A stretch of 13,787 nt of DNA from Candidatus Woesearchaeota archaeon (GTDB taxonomy: Archaea; Nanobdellota; Nanobdellia; Woesearchaeales; UBA525): positions 610 to 14,396 of the forward strand of contig DUGD01000049.1 in NCBI GenBank assembly GCA_013331575.1. The letters are read 5' to 3'. A program made the position numbers and the translations under genes. This document shows, piece after piece, positions 1-6,368 of this stretch. The notes below the pieces were generated by a model. The model ran no database searches. It saw nothing but the letters and a program-made list of their open reading frames with translations, and was not told the DNA's origin. The stretch's first letter is position 1. The number at the start of each line of letters is the position of its first letter.

Positions 1-5
1 CCGCG

Positions 6-49
6 TTGCCGTCGGGACCCCCGGCTCATTAGCCGGACCCGACACGGCA
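6..49 (+). ncRNA. Nested stem-loop, possibly the 3' part of a structured RNA
   Basis: TGCC at 7-10 pairs with GGCA at 45-48. GTCGGG at 11-16 pairs with CCCGAC at 38-43. CCGGCT at 21-26 pairs with AGCCGG at 31-36 around a CATT loop. Together they form one long GC-rich hairpin with small bulges. Short stems may follow at 56-65 (GGA/TCC) and 68-82 (GGCA/TGCC), and then a T-rich tract. This fits the 3' end of a + strand RNA whose 5' part lies outside the window. I found none of the conserved motifs of SRP RNA, RNase P RNA or 5S rRNA, so the family is unknown. It could also be an intergenic terminator structure. Confidence 0.35.
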
Positions 50-90
50 CCCTCAGGACAACTCCAAGGCAGCAACCATGCCCTCTCCTG

Positions 91-124
91 TACGTTGTTT
101 CTCTCTGCATGCCCTGTCTTTTCC
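91..124 (+). terminator. Possible T-rich terminator after the 5'-edge hairpins
   Basis: By hand count about half of these 34 bases are T, and most of the rest are C. It lies just after the structured stretch at 6-82. Archaeal RNA polymerase terminates at T-rich tracts, so this would end a + strand transcript coming in from the left. It faces the convergent gene ending at 189. Confidence 0.35.
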
Positions 125-162
125 TAAGAAGTTTCTACGTGATATGGACTGGTAATGGTTGG

Positions 163-178
163 AAAAATAGCCTGAAAA
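163..178 (-). terminator. Possible T-run terminator for the 189-890 gene
   Basis: A5 at 163-167 and A4 at 175-178 on the + strand read as two T runs on the - strand. They lie 10 to 26 bases past the stop codon of the - strand gene. This resembles a simple archaeal T-run terminator. Confidence 0.35.
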
Positions 179-188
179 TGGGATCGTA

Positions 189-890
189 TCATTGTGTTGT
201 CGCTATAGTTTGTGTGCCGCGCGCGGTGTTTACGACGGACAAAGGCCTAGGCGTTCCTGCCGCCTTCGGTTCGTTGTTGTTGGTAGTATTGTTGTGCGAT
301 CCCAGTATCTCATCCAATCGTTTCGGAGGGGCGACGGGCGCCGGTGGTGAGGGTTTTGAGGGGGTATACTTCGCAAAAATGGCCTTTCGCAGTCCGTACT
401 CTTGCACGTTGGGGTAGACAACATTCATCCAGTACCGCACCGTGCTCACGCTCAAGAAACTGATCAATAATCCTATGGCGGTCTTCTTCATTATGCCACC
501 AACGGAGTACTGCGGTCGTTGCAGCGTTCGGACAACCGTCTCAGCTTCGTCATCAGCGAGCGATTTCTCGATAGTGGTCACGTCAGTCTTGATGATGTTC
601 GCTTGTTCGTAGAGATTGGGCGCTTCATGCTGTACGACATGATCAAGGACGGTGGTAAGGTCTTGTTTTGCTTGATAGAGCGATGGCAGGGTTTGTTGTG
701 TCCATATGGTGTTGTAGATGGTCCGGCGGATCGTCATCACTCGCATGTACGCGTCGATGCAACAATACCCTTCTGGCGCGACGGATGGCTTGAATCGTAT
801 GGCGAAATCCTCCGTTGGACGGTTCACCGCCGGAGTCCCACTGAGGCTGTAGCGTTGCTGTCGTCGTGCTATGAACTCTTGGATTCCCAT
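189..890 (-). CDS. Unknown protein with one membrane helix and Pro/Asn/Thr-rich tail (233 aa)
   Basis: I do not recognise this protein. Residues 1-130 are soluble-looking, with a helical, charged stretch around 75-125. One probable membrane helix follows at about 136-158, flanked by KK at 135-136. Residues 175-195 are Pro/Lys-rich and about 199-233 are Asn/Thr/Ala-rich and probably disordered. The order suggests a membrane-tethered protein with a low-complexity tail, but no function follows from this. The ATG at 890 is the first available start. No convincing TATA box or Shine-Dalgarno sequence precedes it, unlike most genes here, so the true start is uncertain. The gene is divergent from the exonuclease gene at 1097. 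An overlapping + strand frame (519-1166) is rejected because its composition is less protein-like and it runs through the 1097 promoter and start. Confidence 0.6.
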   Translation of the reverse strand: MGIQEFIARRQQRYSLSGTPAVNRPTEDFAIRFKPSVAPEGYCCIDAYMRVMTIRRTIYNTIWTQQTLPSLYQAKQDLTTVLDHVVQHEAPNLYEQANIIKTDVTTIEKSLADDEAETVVRTLQRPQYSVGGIMKKTAIGLLISFLSVSTVRYWMNVVYPNVQEYGLRKAIFAKYTPSKPSPPAPVAPPKRLDEILGSHNNTTNNNEPKAAGTPRPLSVVNTARGTQTIATTQ

Positions 891-1066
891 GGTATGCAGT
901 TGGTGCGTCCGCCATCAAGAACCTTCTGTACGGACTATCGGAAAGTCTTCGACGTACAAGGAGATTCTCCGGTCTGCAGCGGGAGATCCGGAACAAAAAG
1001 AGCTATTCACAAGACCTCGTTCTTACTTCAACGACACCGCAGCGCACTGGACAGCTACGCCAAGCG

Positions 1067-1076
1067 TTTAAGAATA
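1067..1076 (+). promoter_or_regulatory. TATA box for the exonuclease gene
   Basis: TTTAAGAATA begins 30 bases before the ATG at 1097. This is the same spacing as at the other leaderless promoters in the window, so transcription should start at or next to the ATG. Confidence 0.6.
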
Positions 1077-1096
1077 AAACCTCCAGCATCAATGCT

Positions 1097-1891
1097 ATGT
1101 TGCAAGAGAGCTTCCTGTTCCTGCCTGGCGTGCAAGAGCGCACCGAACGACGATTCTGGGAGCTAGGCATCAACACGTGGGATGATCTTCTTGCGGCAAC
1201 ACATATCCCCGGCATCAGCAAAGAACGGCTCATCTTCTGGAAAGGTCGTATACGCCTCGCGCGCCACATCCTCGATAGTGAAGATGGCACGCGCTCGATG
1301 GGGCGAATGCTCGGCACGAGGAACTCGTGGCGGCTCTATCGGCAACTGCTCGAGAACCCGCGCTTTCTCGATATCGAGACCACGGAGTACTGCAACCAAG
1401 TCACGGTCGTAGGTATCAGCGATGGAGAGTTCTACCAGGCATTCGTGCGCGGCCGCAACCTCGATATAGCGCGTCTTCGCAGAGCGCTCGCTGGTGCGAC
1501 ATGCATCATCACCTTCAACGGCAGCAGTTTCGACCTCCCTATCATCGATCGTAACTTCCCCGGCGTCTTGCCGGACGTGCCGCATATCGACTTGCGCCAC
1601 GTCTGTGCTCAAGCGAATCTACGCGGCGGGCTCAAAGCGATAGAACGCCATCTTTCTATCCGCCGCGCCGACAACATCCGTGAGACTGATGGTACTGACG
1701 CAATCATGCTATGGTATCGCCATGCCTTAGGAGATGAGCATGCGCTCCAATCGCTTATCGACTATAACGCTGCAGATGTCCTCAATCTCAAACCGCTCGC
1801 TGATATGGTCATCCCGGCGCTCTGGAATCACGTACGCCACGAGAAACCATTGCCATTCCTACCTAGCGCTCCGCGAAGCATATTCTCTTAA
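1097..1891 (+). CDS. RNase H-like DEDD exonuclease, YprB family (264 aa)
   Basis: This is probably a 3'-5' exonuclease of the ribonuclease H-like (DnaQ/DEDD) superfamily, closest in layout to the YprB/RNase H-like 2 group. The sequence shows the three Exo motifs: LDIETT with D92 and E94, then FNGSSFD ending in D146, then YNAAD with D227 as the last acidic ligand. A GTDAIMLW segment at 199-206 is also typical of this group. Residues 5-55 resemble a helix-hairpin-helix-like module (LPGVQERTERRFWELGI, then IPGISKERL), which would contact nucleic acid. The substrate is unknown: DNA repair or RNA processing are both possible. The start is set by the TATA box 30 bases upstream, which implies a leaderless message. 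It is followed after 24 bases by an unknown gene and then NMD3 on the same strand. The family call is firm; the substrate is not known. Confidence 0.85.
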   Translation: MLQESFLFLPGVQERTERRFWELGINTWDDLLAATHIPGISKERLIFWKGRIRLARHILDSEDGTRSMGRMLGTRNSWRLYRQLLENPRFLDIETTEYCNQVTVVGISDGEFYQAFVRGRNLDIARLRRALAGATCIITFNGSSFDLPIIDRNFPGVLPDVPHIDLRHVCAQANLRGGLKAIERHLSIRRADNIRETDGTDAIMLWYRHALGDEHALQSLIDYNAADVLNLKPLADMVIPALWNHVRHEKPLPFLPSAPRSIFS

Positions 1892-1894
1892 ACG
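1887..1894 (+). promoter_or_regulatory. Possible TATA box overlapping the exonuclease stop codon
   Basis: CTTAAACG starts 29 bases before the ATG at 1916 and contains the TAA stop codon (1889-1891) of the exonuclease gene. Position and A/T core fit the leaderless pattern of this window, although the box is weaker than the others. Confidence 0.35.
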
Positions 1895-1915
1895 CGCGGA
1901 TATTCCTGTTGTTGC

Positions 1916-2344
1916 ATGGCCGCAAAGAAACCACGACATCCCAATGCACTAACCCTCGATCAAGCGCTCGATCTCTCTCGCATAGCAACGCCGGTTGGCG
2001 AGTTTGTCCACCAGACCGCACCTACGCGCTATCGCGCCGCTATAATCTCCACTGTTCTCACGCCCGGTTCCACGATGAGCGTAGAACACTCCATGCTCTA
2101 TCATGATGGAGACATCACGTACACGCTTTGCACGACTGCCGCCGGACATCGCACCGGCACATACCATTTCTTCACGGACGACCGCGGGCGTCACTACCAC
2201 GGATCGCCCACAAGCGATGTGCGTGTGCGCGACGCGTATGAACATGCAAAGGCGGCATGGCAGGCCCGCTGCAAGAACGCAGAGTTATCCTCCGGGAATG
2301 ATACCGTGCTTGAGTACCTTGATGATGTGCTTCTGCGCGGATAA
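1916..2344 (+). CDS. Unknown small soluble protein (142 aa)
   Basis: I do not recognise this protein. It has no membrane helix or signal peptide. The N terminus is basic (AAKKPRHP). The middle (about 40-95) alternates polar and hydrophobic residues as expected for beta strands. The C-terminal third is helical. It is rich in His (10 or more), notably around 83-95, with two Cys at 72 and 119, but they form no known metal motif. It starts 24 bases after the exonuclease stop with no clear Shine-Dalgarno sequence. A weak TATA-like CTTAAACG lies at the right distance, so it may be transcribed both from the exonuclease promoter and from its own. The codon pattern and tight linkage support a real gene. 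Confidence 0.7.
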   Translation: MAAKKPRHPNALTLDQALDLSRIATPVGEFVHQTAPTRYRAAIISTVLTPGSTMSVEHSMLYHDGDITYTLCTTAAGHRTGTYHFFTDDRGRHYHGSPTSDVRVRDAYEHAKAAWQARCKNAELSSGNDTVLEYLDDVLLRG

Positions 2345-2448
2345 ACCGTCGGTCTCGTAACCTCTCGGTTGTCCCGCGGTTCTGCAATCCCCGTTTAGCG
2401 CTCATCTTTCGCCCGCGAGTGGTAGGTCCGATGACGGACGACGAAAGA
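2344..2448. other. Two stem-loops in the gap before NMD3
   Basis: First stem: AACCG at 2344-2348 with CGGTT at 2366-2370, and GGT/ACC inside. Second stem: TCTTTCG at 2405-2411 with CGAAAGA at 2442-2448 (7 pairs), enclosing GTCCG-ATGA-CGGAC at 2426-2439. They fill most of the space between the stop of the 142-aa gene and the NMD3 TATA box. A terminator structure or a small RNA is possible. No family is recognised. Confidence 0.35.
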
Positions 2449-2452
2449 ATGC

Positions 2453-2460
2453 TTTATAAG
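2453..2460 (+). promoter_or_regulatory. TATA box for NMD3
   Basis: TTTATAAG begins 31 bases before the ATG at 2484. This predicts a leaderless NMD3 transcript independent of the upstream genes. Confidence 0.75.
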
Positions 2461-2483
2461 TATCGTCGGATTACGCGGGGATA

Positions 2484-3671
2484 ATGGCAAAGATAGCAAG
2501 TACTGACCCGAAGGGGATGGCGAAAGGCACGAAAGGTGCGAATGGCGCCAGTGATACTAGTGATACTCGTAAGAGATTGCCCTGCCCCCGATGCGGCCAA
2601 CCTGCCACGCACGGCAGCTTCTGCAAGGAATGCCTGCAAGCGGTCCATCCGCTCGTTGTAGGGATACGCGAGGGCAGCGTCACGATGTGCGCATCATGCC
2701 CGCGCGTCAAAGTGCACAGTGATTGGAAAGATTACGATCTCGAAGATGCGCTTCCGCGCATATTGGGTCCGTGCTTGCAATTCGCGAGCGACGCCATCAT
2801 CGACTGCGTCGATTTCGACGTGCCGGAAGGCATCCTGCGAAATCCCGGGATTACCCGCAAGATAGAGACGCTCGCGGTCGTGACGGGACACCATGAGGAT
2901 GCTCGTGCCGATTACGAAGAGGAGTACGATGTCCCGTTCGAGTACCAAGTGACGCTCTGCCCGCTGTGCAAGAAGCGAGGTACCGCCTATTACGAAGGCA
3001 TCTTGCAAGTACGTAACATCGTTCCTGCGGTGCGTAAGGAGATACGTGAATACCTTGCGGCGCACCGCGCCAAAGGATTGCGCTTGGCAAAAGAGGTCCC
3101 GGTATCGACGGGCAGCGATTATTACCTCTCGGATCAGCGATCAGTCCATCACCTTGCGAAACACCTCCACGCGCATTATGGCGGCGAGCTCAAGATAGCA
3201 GCTCAGCATTTCAGCCATGACGCTAGCGCAGGCAAGAATCTCTATCGCGTCAACGCGTACCTTGAGATACCTGAGTACACCAAAGGAGATGTCATCTTCC
3301 GCGATGACAAGTACTACTTCATACTAGGCGTCAGCACAGCGGTCAAAGCAGAGAATCTCATCACCGGGGAGCAAGAGAGCTTCCCATACCGCAAAAACGA
3401 CGCTGTGCGCCTGCCGGTCAAGACGACGCGCGTGGTGAGCACCGACCCTGTCGAAGTACTCCACCCCGCCACGTACCAGGCGGTGATGCCCACGAGCAGC
3501 AAATACGCACCTGCAGAACTCGATATCGACCAAGAGGTGAGTGTTGCGCTCGACACCAACCACCTCTTCCTCATTCCCAATACTGAAGAACGCGCTGAGA
3601 CAAAACGGAAGAAACAGCGCCATAGCCAGAAACGAAAGCGCAAAGATGACGACTTGGTCAATCCCGATTAG
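2484..3671 (+). CDS. nmd3: NMD3 family protein, large-subunit assembly factor (395 aa)
   Basis: This is the archaeal homologue of NMD3, which in eukaryotes binds the 60S subunit as export adaptor. In archaea it is thought to act in late large-subunit assembly or quality control in the cytoplasm. Three Cys pairs of the zinc-binding N domain are visible: C34/C37 and C47/C50 (CPRC...CKEC), C69/C72 (CASC) and C159/C162 (CPLC). The family block KKRGTAYYEGILQVR follows at 163-177. The central region (about 180-260) and the beta-rich C-terminal half (about 262-360) complete the NMD3 layout. Residues 1-32 form a Gly/Thr/Lys-rich extension. The last 25 residues are a strongly basic tail (KRKKQRH, KRKRK) that may contact rRNA. 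The ATG is fixed by the TATA box 31 bases upstream. The methyltransferase gene follows on the same strand after 159 bases. Confidence 0.93.
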   Translation: MAKIASTDPKGMAKGTKGANGASDTSDTRKRLPCPRCGQPATHGSFCKECLQAVHPLVVGIREGSVTMCASCPRVKVHSDWKDYDLEDALPRILGPCLQFASDAIIDCVDFDVPEGILRNPGITRKIETLAVVTGHHEDARADYEEEYDVPFEYQVTLCPLCKKRGTAYYEGILQVRNIVPAVRKEIREYLAAHRAKGLRLAKEVPVSTGSDYYLSDQRSVHHLAKHLHAHYGGELKIAAQHFSHDASAGKNLYRVNAYLEIPEYTKGDVIFRDDKYYFILGVSTAVKAENLITGEQESFPYRKNDAVRLPVKTTRVVSTDPVEVLHPATYQAVMPTSSKYAPAELDIDQEVSVALDTNHLFLIPNTEERAETKRKKQRHSQKRKRKDDDLVNPD

Positions 3672-3830
3672 ACTGGCATACAGTCATTCAGCAAGCATTC
3701 AGTTGCACGTACTCAGCGCCGCCTTGGCGGGGAAGAGAGTTCGTGGACGCAAAATCGCAATAGGGAGTACGGTGCCGAACCATGTGCGCTCTCACGCCGC
3801 GGCGCGAAGACAAGAGTCTCAAGAGGAACT

Positions 3831-4421
3831 ATGTCCCATTACTACGATGCGAAACAGGATGGCGAGCTCAAGCCCAAGAAGATAGCGGTCTCCGCACGCG
3901 GCACGCGCATCGAGCTCTGGAGCGGCGCAGGCGTCTTCTCCAAAGATTACCTCGATGATGGCACAAAACTCCTGATCGATACCGCAGTCATCCCGCAGGG
4001 TGCGAAGGTCCACGATCTCGGCTGCGGCATCGGGGTCGTGGCGGTCATCATCAAGCTCGCGCACCCGGATGCTACTGTCATCGCAAGCGATGTGAGCGAG
4101 CGCGCTATCGAGCTTGCGAAGATGAACATGAGACTCCATAAGACTGATGTCCATGTGCGGCTCTCTGATGGATATGCTAGCATTCCGGAGATGTTCGATG
4201 TTATCTTGTTCAACCCCCCGTACGTCGCAGGGAGAGAGACTATCTATCGCTTGATGCAGGAGGCGTACGATCATCTTGCCCCTGGCGGCACCTTGCAGCT
4301 TGTCGCGCGCCATAACAAAGGCGGCGAGACCTTGGGCAAGCGCATCATGGAGCTCTTCGGCAACACGGATGATTCACGGCGCGCACGCGGCTATCGGGTG
4401 TATGTGGGGACGAAGGAGTAG
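3831..4421 (+). CDS. Class I SAM-dependent methyltransferase, MJ0882/RsmC-like (196 aa)
   Basis: This is a small-domain (MTS/COG2813) methyltransferase. The layout matches the archaeal MJ0882 type: an N-terminal HYYDAKQDG stretch, then SGAGVFSKDYLDDGT at 31-45, the SAM-binding motif I DLGCGIG at 62-68, and D87 at the end of the second strand as the probable ribose-binding acid. The catalytic NPPY lies at 128-131. The C-terminal VARHNKGGETLGKRIMELFG segment resembles RsmC. NPPY methyltransferases act on exocyclic or ring nitrogens, often guanine N2 in RNA. The substrate here is probably rRNA or tRNA but is not shown. GAGG about 5 bases before the ATG can serve as ribosome binding site. No TATA box lies 30 bases upstream, so co-transcription with NMD3 is likely, linking it to ribosome maturation by inference. 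The 159-base gap upstream holds only a short CCGC/GCGG hairpin (3719-3730). Confidence 0.88.
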   Translation: MSHYYDAKQDGELKPKKIAVSARGTRIELWSGAGVFSKDYLDDGTKLLIDTAVIPQGAKVHDLGCGIGVVAVIIKLAHPDATVIASDVSERAIELAKMNMRLHKTDVHVRLSDGYASIPEMFDVILFNPPYVAGRETIYRLMQEAYDHLAPGGTLQLVARHNKGGETLGKRIMELFGNTDDSRRARGYRVYVGTKE

Positions 4422-4447
4422 ACAAAAGAGGAACAGACGAACGAAGA

Positions 4448-4966
4448 TTACTTTTTTAGCCTGGCACTCACTTTTTGCTCCATCTCTTGTTCAACGCTCT
4501 TCTCCGCCGCTTTGTAGAAGTCGTCAATCTGCTTCAGAAGACCGTTGAGTTGTGGTGCCAATGCATCGAACACTGCCTTCTCGAGATCTTCAGTCATGCG
4601 GATGCCCTGTCTCTCCGCGACGCCATTTAGTGCATTCCAATAACCGCCTTCGATACGAGGGGCTCCTCCTGATACAGTGTATTGCACCGATGCTATCTTG
4701 ATCTGTTCAGGTGTAAAGATGCGCCAGCCCGGTGGGAGGATGACGGGTTGGTTATCATAGAACTTATGCGCAACGCCTACGTTGCCATGCAGCGAGAAGT
4801 CCCTGCTTGTATTCCCGCTCAAGCCCAGATTGAAGACTGCACTCTCATACACCCTATTGGGCGCGACGTGAACTAGTGCGGAAAGAATACTGGGGAATTC
4901 TGTCTTGGCGTGCGTACTCTCCAAGTACAATGGTTCTTGTCTAGTAAAGGGACTGAAGATGGACAT
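4448..4966 (-). CDS. Unknown soluble protein with helical C-terminal tail (172 aa)
   Basis: I do not recognise this protein. It has no signal peptide or membrane helix. Residues 25-110 look beta-rich with many Gly/Asn. Residues 124-172 are strongly helical and charged (EDLEKAVFDALAPQL, then DDFYKAAEKSVEQEMEQKV) and may form a coiled coil for oligomerisation. The ATG at 4966 is preceded by GGTGAT ending 6 bases upstream, a strong Shine-Dalgarno match. This gene therefore has a short leader, unlike most genes here. A TATA-like element at 5006-5013 predicts a transcription start near 4983, and an inverted repeat sits exactly there. It is convergent with the methyltransferase gene: the stop codons are 26 bases apart. 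Confidence 0.72.
   Translation of the reverse strand: MSIFSPFTRQEPLYLESTHAKTEFPSILSALVHVAPNRVYESAVFNLGLSGNTSRDFSLHGNVGVAHKFYDNQPVILPPGWRIFTPEQIKIASVQYTVSGGAPRIEGGYWNALNGVAERQGIRMTEDLEKAVFDALAPQLNGLLKQIDDFYKAAEKSVEQEMEQKVSARLKK
4452..4457 (+). terminator. T6 terminator inside the 3' end of the convergent gene
   Basis: A run of six T on the + strand lies 31 bases past the methyltransferase stop. It is a plausible archaeal terminator. On the other strand the same bases encode the final Lys codons of the 172-aa protein. Confidence 0.45.
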
Positions 4967-4971
4967 GTGTA

Positions 4972-4987
4972 ATCACCTTTAAGTGAT
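4972..4987. promoter_or_regulatory. Inverted repeat at the predicted start of the 4966 transcript
   Basis: ATCAC at 4972-4976 and GTGAT at 4983-4987 form a perfect dyad with a 6-base spacer. On the - strand one arm is the Shine-Dalgarno sequence GGTGAT of the 172-aa gene. The dyad may be a repressor operator at the transcription start. In RNA it may be a hairpin masking the ribosome binding site, but then transcription must start at 4987 or earlier. Confidence 0.4.
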
Positions 4988-5005
4988 CATGGAAGTCTGT
5001 GGTAC

Positions 5006-5013
5006 GTTATATC
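5006..5013 (-). promoter_or_regulatory. TATA-like box for the 172-aa gene
   Basis: On the - strand this reads GATATAAC, preceded by an A-rich stretch. With the window's usual spacing, transcription would begin near 4983. That leaves a leader of about 17 bases, which contains the Shine-Dalgarno sequence. Confidence 0.45.
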
Positions 5014-5032
5014 TTTTTCCGTGTAGTCCACC

Positions 5033-5165
5033 ATCGATTCTGCGAAGCACGATCGATTTTTCCGCGAAAAGCGAGTATCTCGTTGTTCGCATAAAAATCC
5101 CTCTACCGTCGCATAGTCGTCGGTACAGCCTCTGCGCTCCACGAATTCTGCAGTGTGGAATTCTG
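5033..5165. repeat. Two short direct-repeat pairs in the divergent intergenic region
   Basis: ATCGATT occurs at 5033-5039 and 5052-5058 (19-base period). GAATTCTG occurs at 5143-5150 and 5158-5165 (15-base period), just before the TATA box at 5183. They may be paired regulator sites in the 376-base gap between the divergent genes at 4966 and 5343. Chance is possible for such short words. Apart from these, a TACCG/CGGTA dyad (about 5104-5125), the two promoters and the leader hairpin, I see nothing in this gap. Confidence 0.3.
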
Positions 5166-5182
5166 TATACTGATTCGCTACA

Positions 5183-5190
5183 TTTATATA
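5183..5190 (+). promoter_or_regulatory. TATA box for the + strand unit with the T-poor tail
   Basis: TTTATATA is a good archaeal TATA box. The usual spacing puts the transcription start near 5213, about 130 bases before the first ATG in the open frame (5343). This unit therefore has a long leader, unusual for this window. Confidence 0.55.
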
Positions 5191-5221
5191 CCTGTGTAAC
5201 CATAGTAGTATTACCAAACAA

Positions 5222-5247
5222 CGACGGCGCATCCACAGCGCCCGTCG
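5222..5247 (+). promoter_or_regulatory. Strong hairpin at the 5' end of the predicted leader RNA
   Basis: CGACGG at 5222-5227 pairs with CCGTCG at 5242-5247. CGC at 5228-5230 pairs with GCG at 5238-5240, with one bulged C (5241) and a 7-base loop. These nine pairs begin about 9 bases after the predicted transcription start. It could protect the 5' end, regulate the downstream gene or start a separate RNA. The + strand is already T-poor from here on, about 12% T by hand count over 5213-5342. Confidence 0.45.
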
Positions 5248-5342
5248 AGAAATCCATCAACAGAGCATCACCCGAGACGCGCAGCGCTCCACCACGAGCT
5301 GCAAAGATTCTCGCGACGCTTTGTTCCACCGAAGTGAAACCA

Positions 5343-5642
5343 ATGGTCGTCATCCGAAAAGTATCGCCCGAGCAATGGGCCTATGAGATCAACCGCTCCA
5401 TACAGCTGCGGATGACCCAGAAGCAGAAAGCACGACAGCTAAAATTCCGCTACTACGACAAGTTCCTCAGCCAATTCATGCCCCTCCCCATACTCATCGG
5501 CTTGACAGCCATCATCCTCATCGTGTACTTTTACGGTTGGCAGGACCTCGGCAAGCTAGCGCTCTCCTGGCTCGTAAGCGTCACACTCATCAGCACATTC
5601 GTATATCACATGTTCAAACGGTTCGAGGCAGAGCTGGGATGA
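5343..5642 (+). CDS. Small membrane protein with two helices (99 aa)
   Basis: I do not recognise this protein. An amphipathic, basic N-terminal half (residues 1-42, rich in Arg, Lys and Gln) precedes two probable membrane helices at about 46-64 and 70-88, joined by a short FYGWQDLGK turn. The protein ends with a charged tail (KRFEAELG). By charge it should be a hairpin membrane protein with both ends in the cytoplasm. The ATG at 5343 is the first in the frame after the promoter. A GTG at 5334 is an alternative. GTGA at about 5334 is only a weak ribosome binding site. The reading frame stays open upstream as far as the TATA box, but no standard start codon lies there except the GTG. The gene is followed by the T-poor tail. 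Confidence 0.7.
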   Translation: MVVIRKVSPEQWAYEINRSIQLRMTQKQKARQLKFRYYDKFLSQFMPLPILIGLTAIILIVYFYGWQDLGKLALSWLVSVTLISTFVYHMFKRFEAELG

Positions 5643-6320
5643 AACCCTTTGCACCACCTAACGCAAAAACAACCCATACGACGCCGAAAACCGCTTGCTC
5701 ACAAGAGAACGAAACAAAAACGGAACGAGATACCGCATATCACACACGAACAACAGCGGGCATGAATTCCGTACAACAAGGAGAAGAACCCGAAACGACC
5801 TCCAACGACACAAGGACGAGATATCGGAACCAACCGCGACAACATACGGTTGCCAGCTGCAAGGCGAAACGACGCAAAGGAAAAAACACACCCGAACGGT
5901 GACGCGACAAACGCCCTACGACAGAACACGAACATCGTCCAGAATGCGAACGCATACAAGAGCCGAAGCGACACCCGTGCACAACGAAACGCAAAGCCGA
6001 AGATGCCCCTGCAGCGTCGAAAACAAACGGGAAAAAGAGGACAAACAGCGCGACAGCGAACATAGGTCGCCGGAGAAGTAAGGAAGAAAGCCCCAAAAGC
6101 AAACACCCGAACGCCGGCACATCCAACACCCTAGGAGCCCCTCAGACGGGAATGGGACGGATGGGCGCAATCGCAACAGCGAACTAGGTTGCGAACAACA
6201 ACAAAACAAAAAGAGACAACACAAACAGAGGCGACAACATGAACAGACGACAACACAGCCTCATCGCCAGCGCGCATAAAAGTGCGTCCCTAATAGCTGA
6301 ACGTGAGCGCAAACAGTAGG
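5643..6320 (+). other. Long non-coding stretch almost devoid of T on the + strand
   Basis: By hand count only 37 of the 540 bases from 5701 to 6240 are T (about 7%), while A is by far the commonest base. T-free runs reach 45 bases (6018-6062), 42 bases (6080-6121) and 49 bases (6191-6239). Reading frames stay open in several frames on both strands, but this is expected: every stop codon needs T on one strand or A on the other. None of those frames looks like a protein. The stretch follows the 99-aa gene directly and ends at a T-rich tract. It may be a long U-poor 3' untranslated region or a separate RNA. Few stems are possible; TCGCAAC/GTTGCGA at 6171-6194 and CGCA/TGCG at 6273-6286 are the clearest. 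Confidence 0.6.
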
Positions 6321-6328
6321 GCTTGTAC

Positions 6329-6360
6329 CTTACTCTTCCTTCTTTTCATTCATTTTTTCT
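6329..6360 (+). terminator. T-rich terminator at the end of the T-poor stretch
   Basis: By hand count 24 of the 40 bases 6321-6360 are T, including T4 at 6343-6346 and T6 at 6353-6358. This is an abrupt reversal from the T-poor region before it. It fits an archaeal U-tract terminator for a + strand transcript, 8 bases before the end of the convergent gene at 6369. Confidence 0.55.
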
Positions 6361-6368
6361 AGACGACT

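Noticed and set aside
50..82. Possible SRP helix 8 (TCAGG ... AAGGCAGCA)
   Set aside because: The words resemble the SRP consensus, but the GGAA tetraloop and the pairing between the two sides are missing.
519..1166. A + strand frame of 215 codons opposite the 189-890 gene
   Set aside because: It runs through the promoter and start of the exonuclease gene and is rich in Cys, Ser, Arg and His, as expected of an antisense shadow.
4979..5353. A - strand frame of 124 codons upstream of the 4966 gene
   Set aside because: Its first half looks mildly protein-like, but no TATA box lies at the right distance, it covers the + strand promoter, leader hairpin and start of the 99-aa gene, and its second half looks random.
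5695..6129. Overlapping open frames of 70 to 135 codons on both strands in the T-poor stretch
   Set aside because: Stop codons cannot occur without T on one strand or A on the other, so open frames are a by-product of composition. The products are low-complexity and have no promoter or ribosome binding site of their own.
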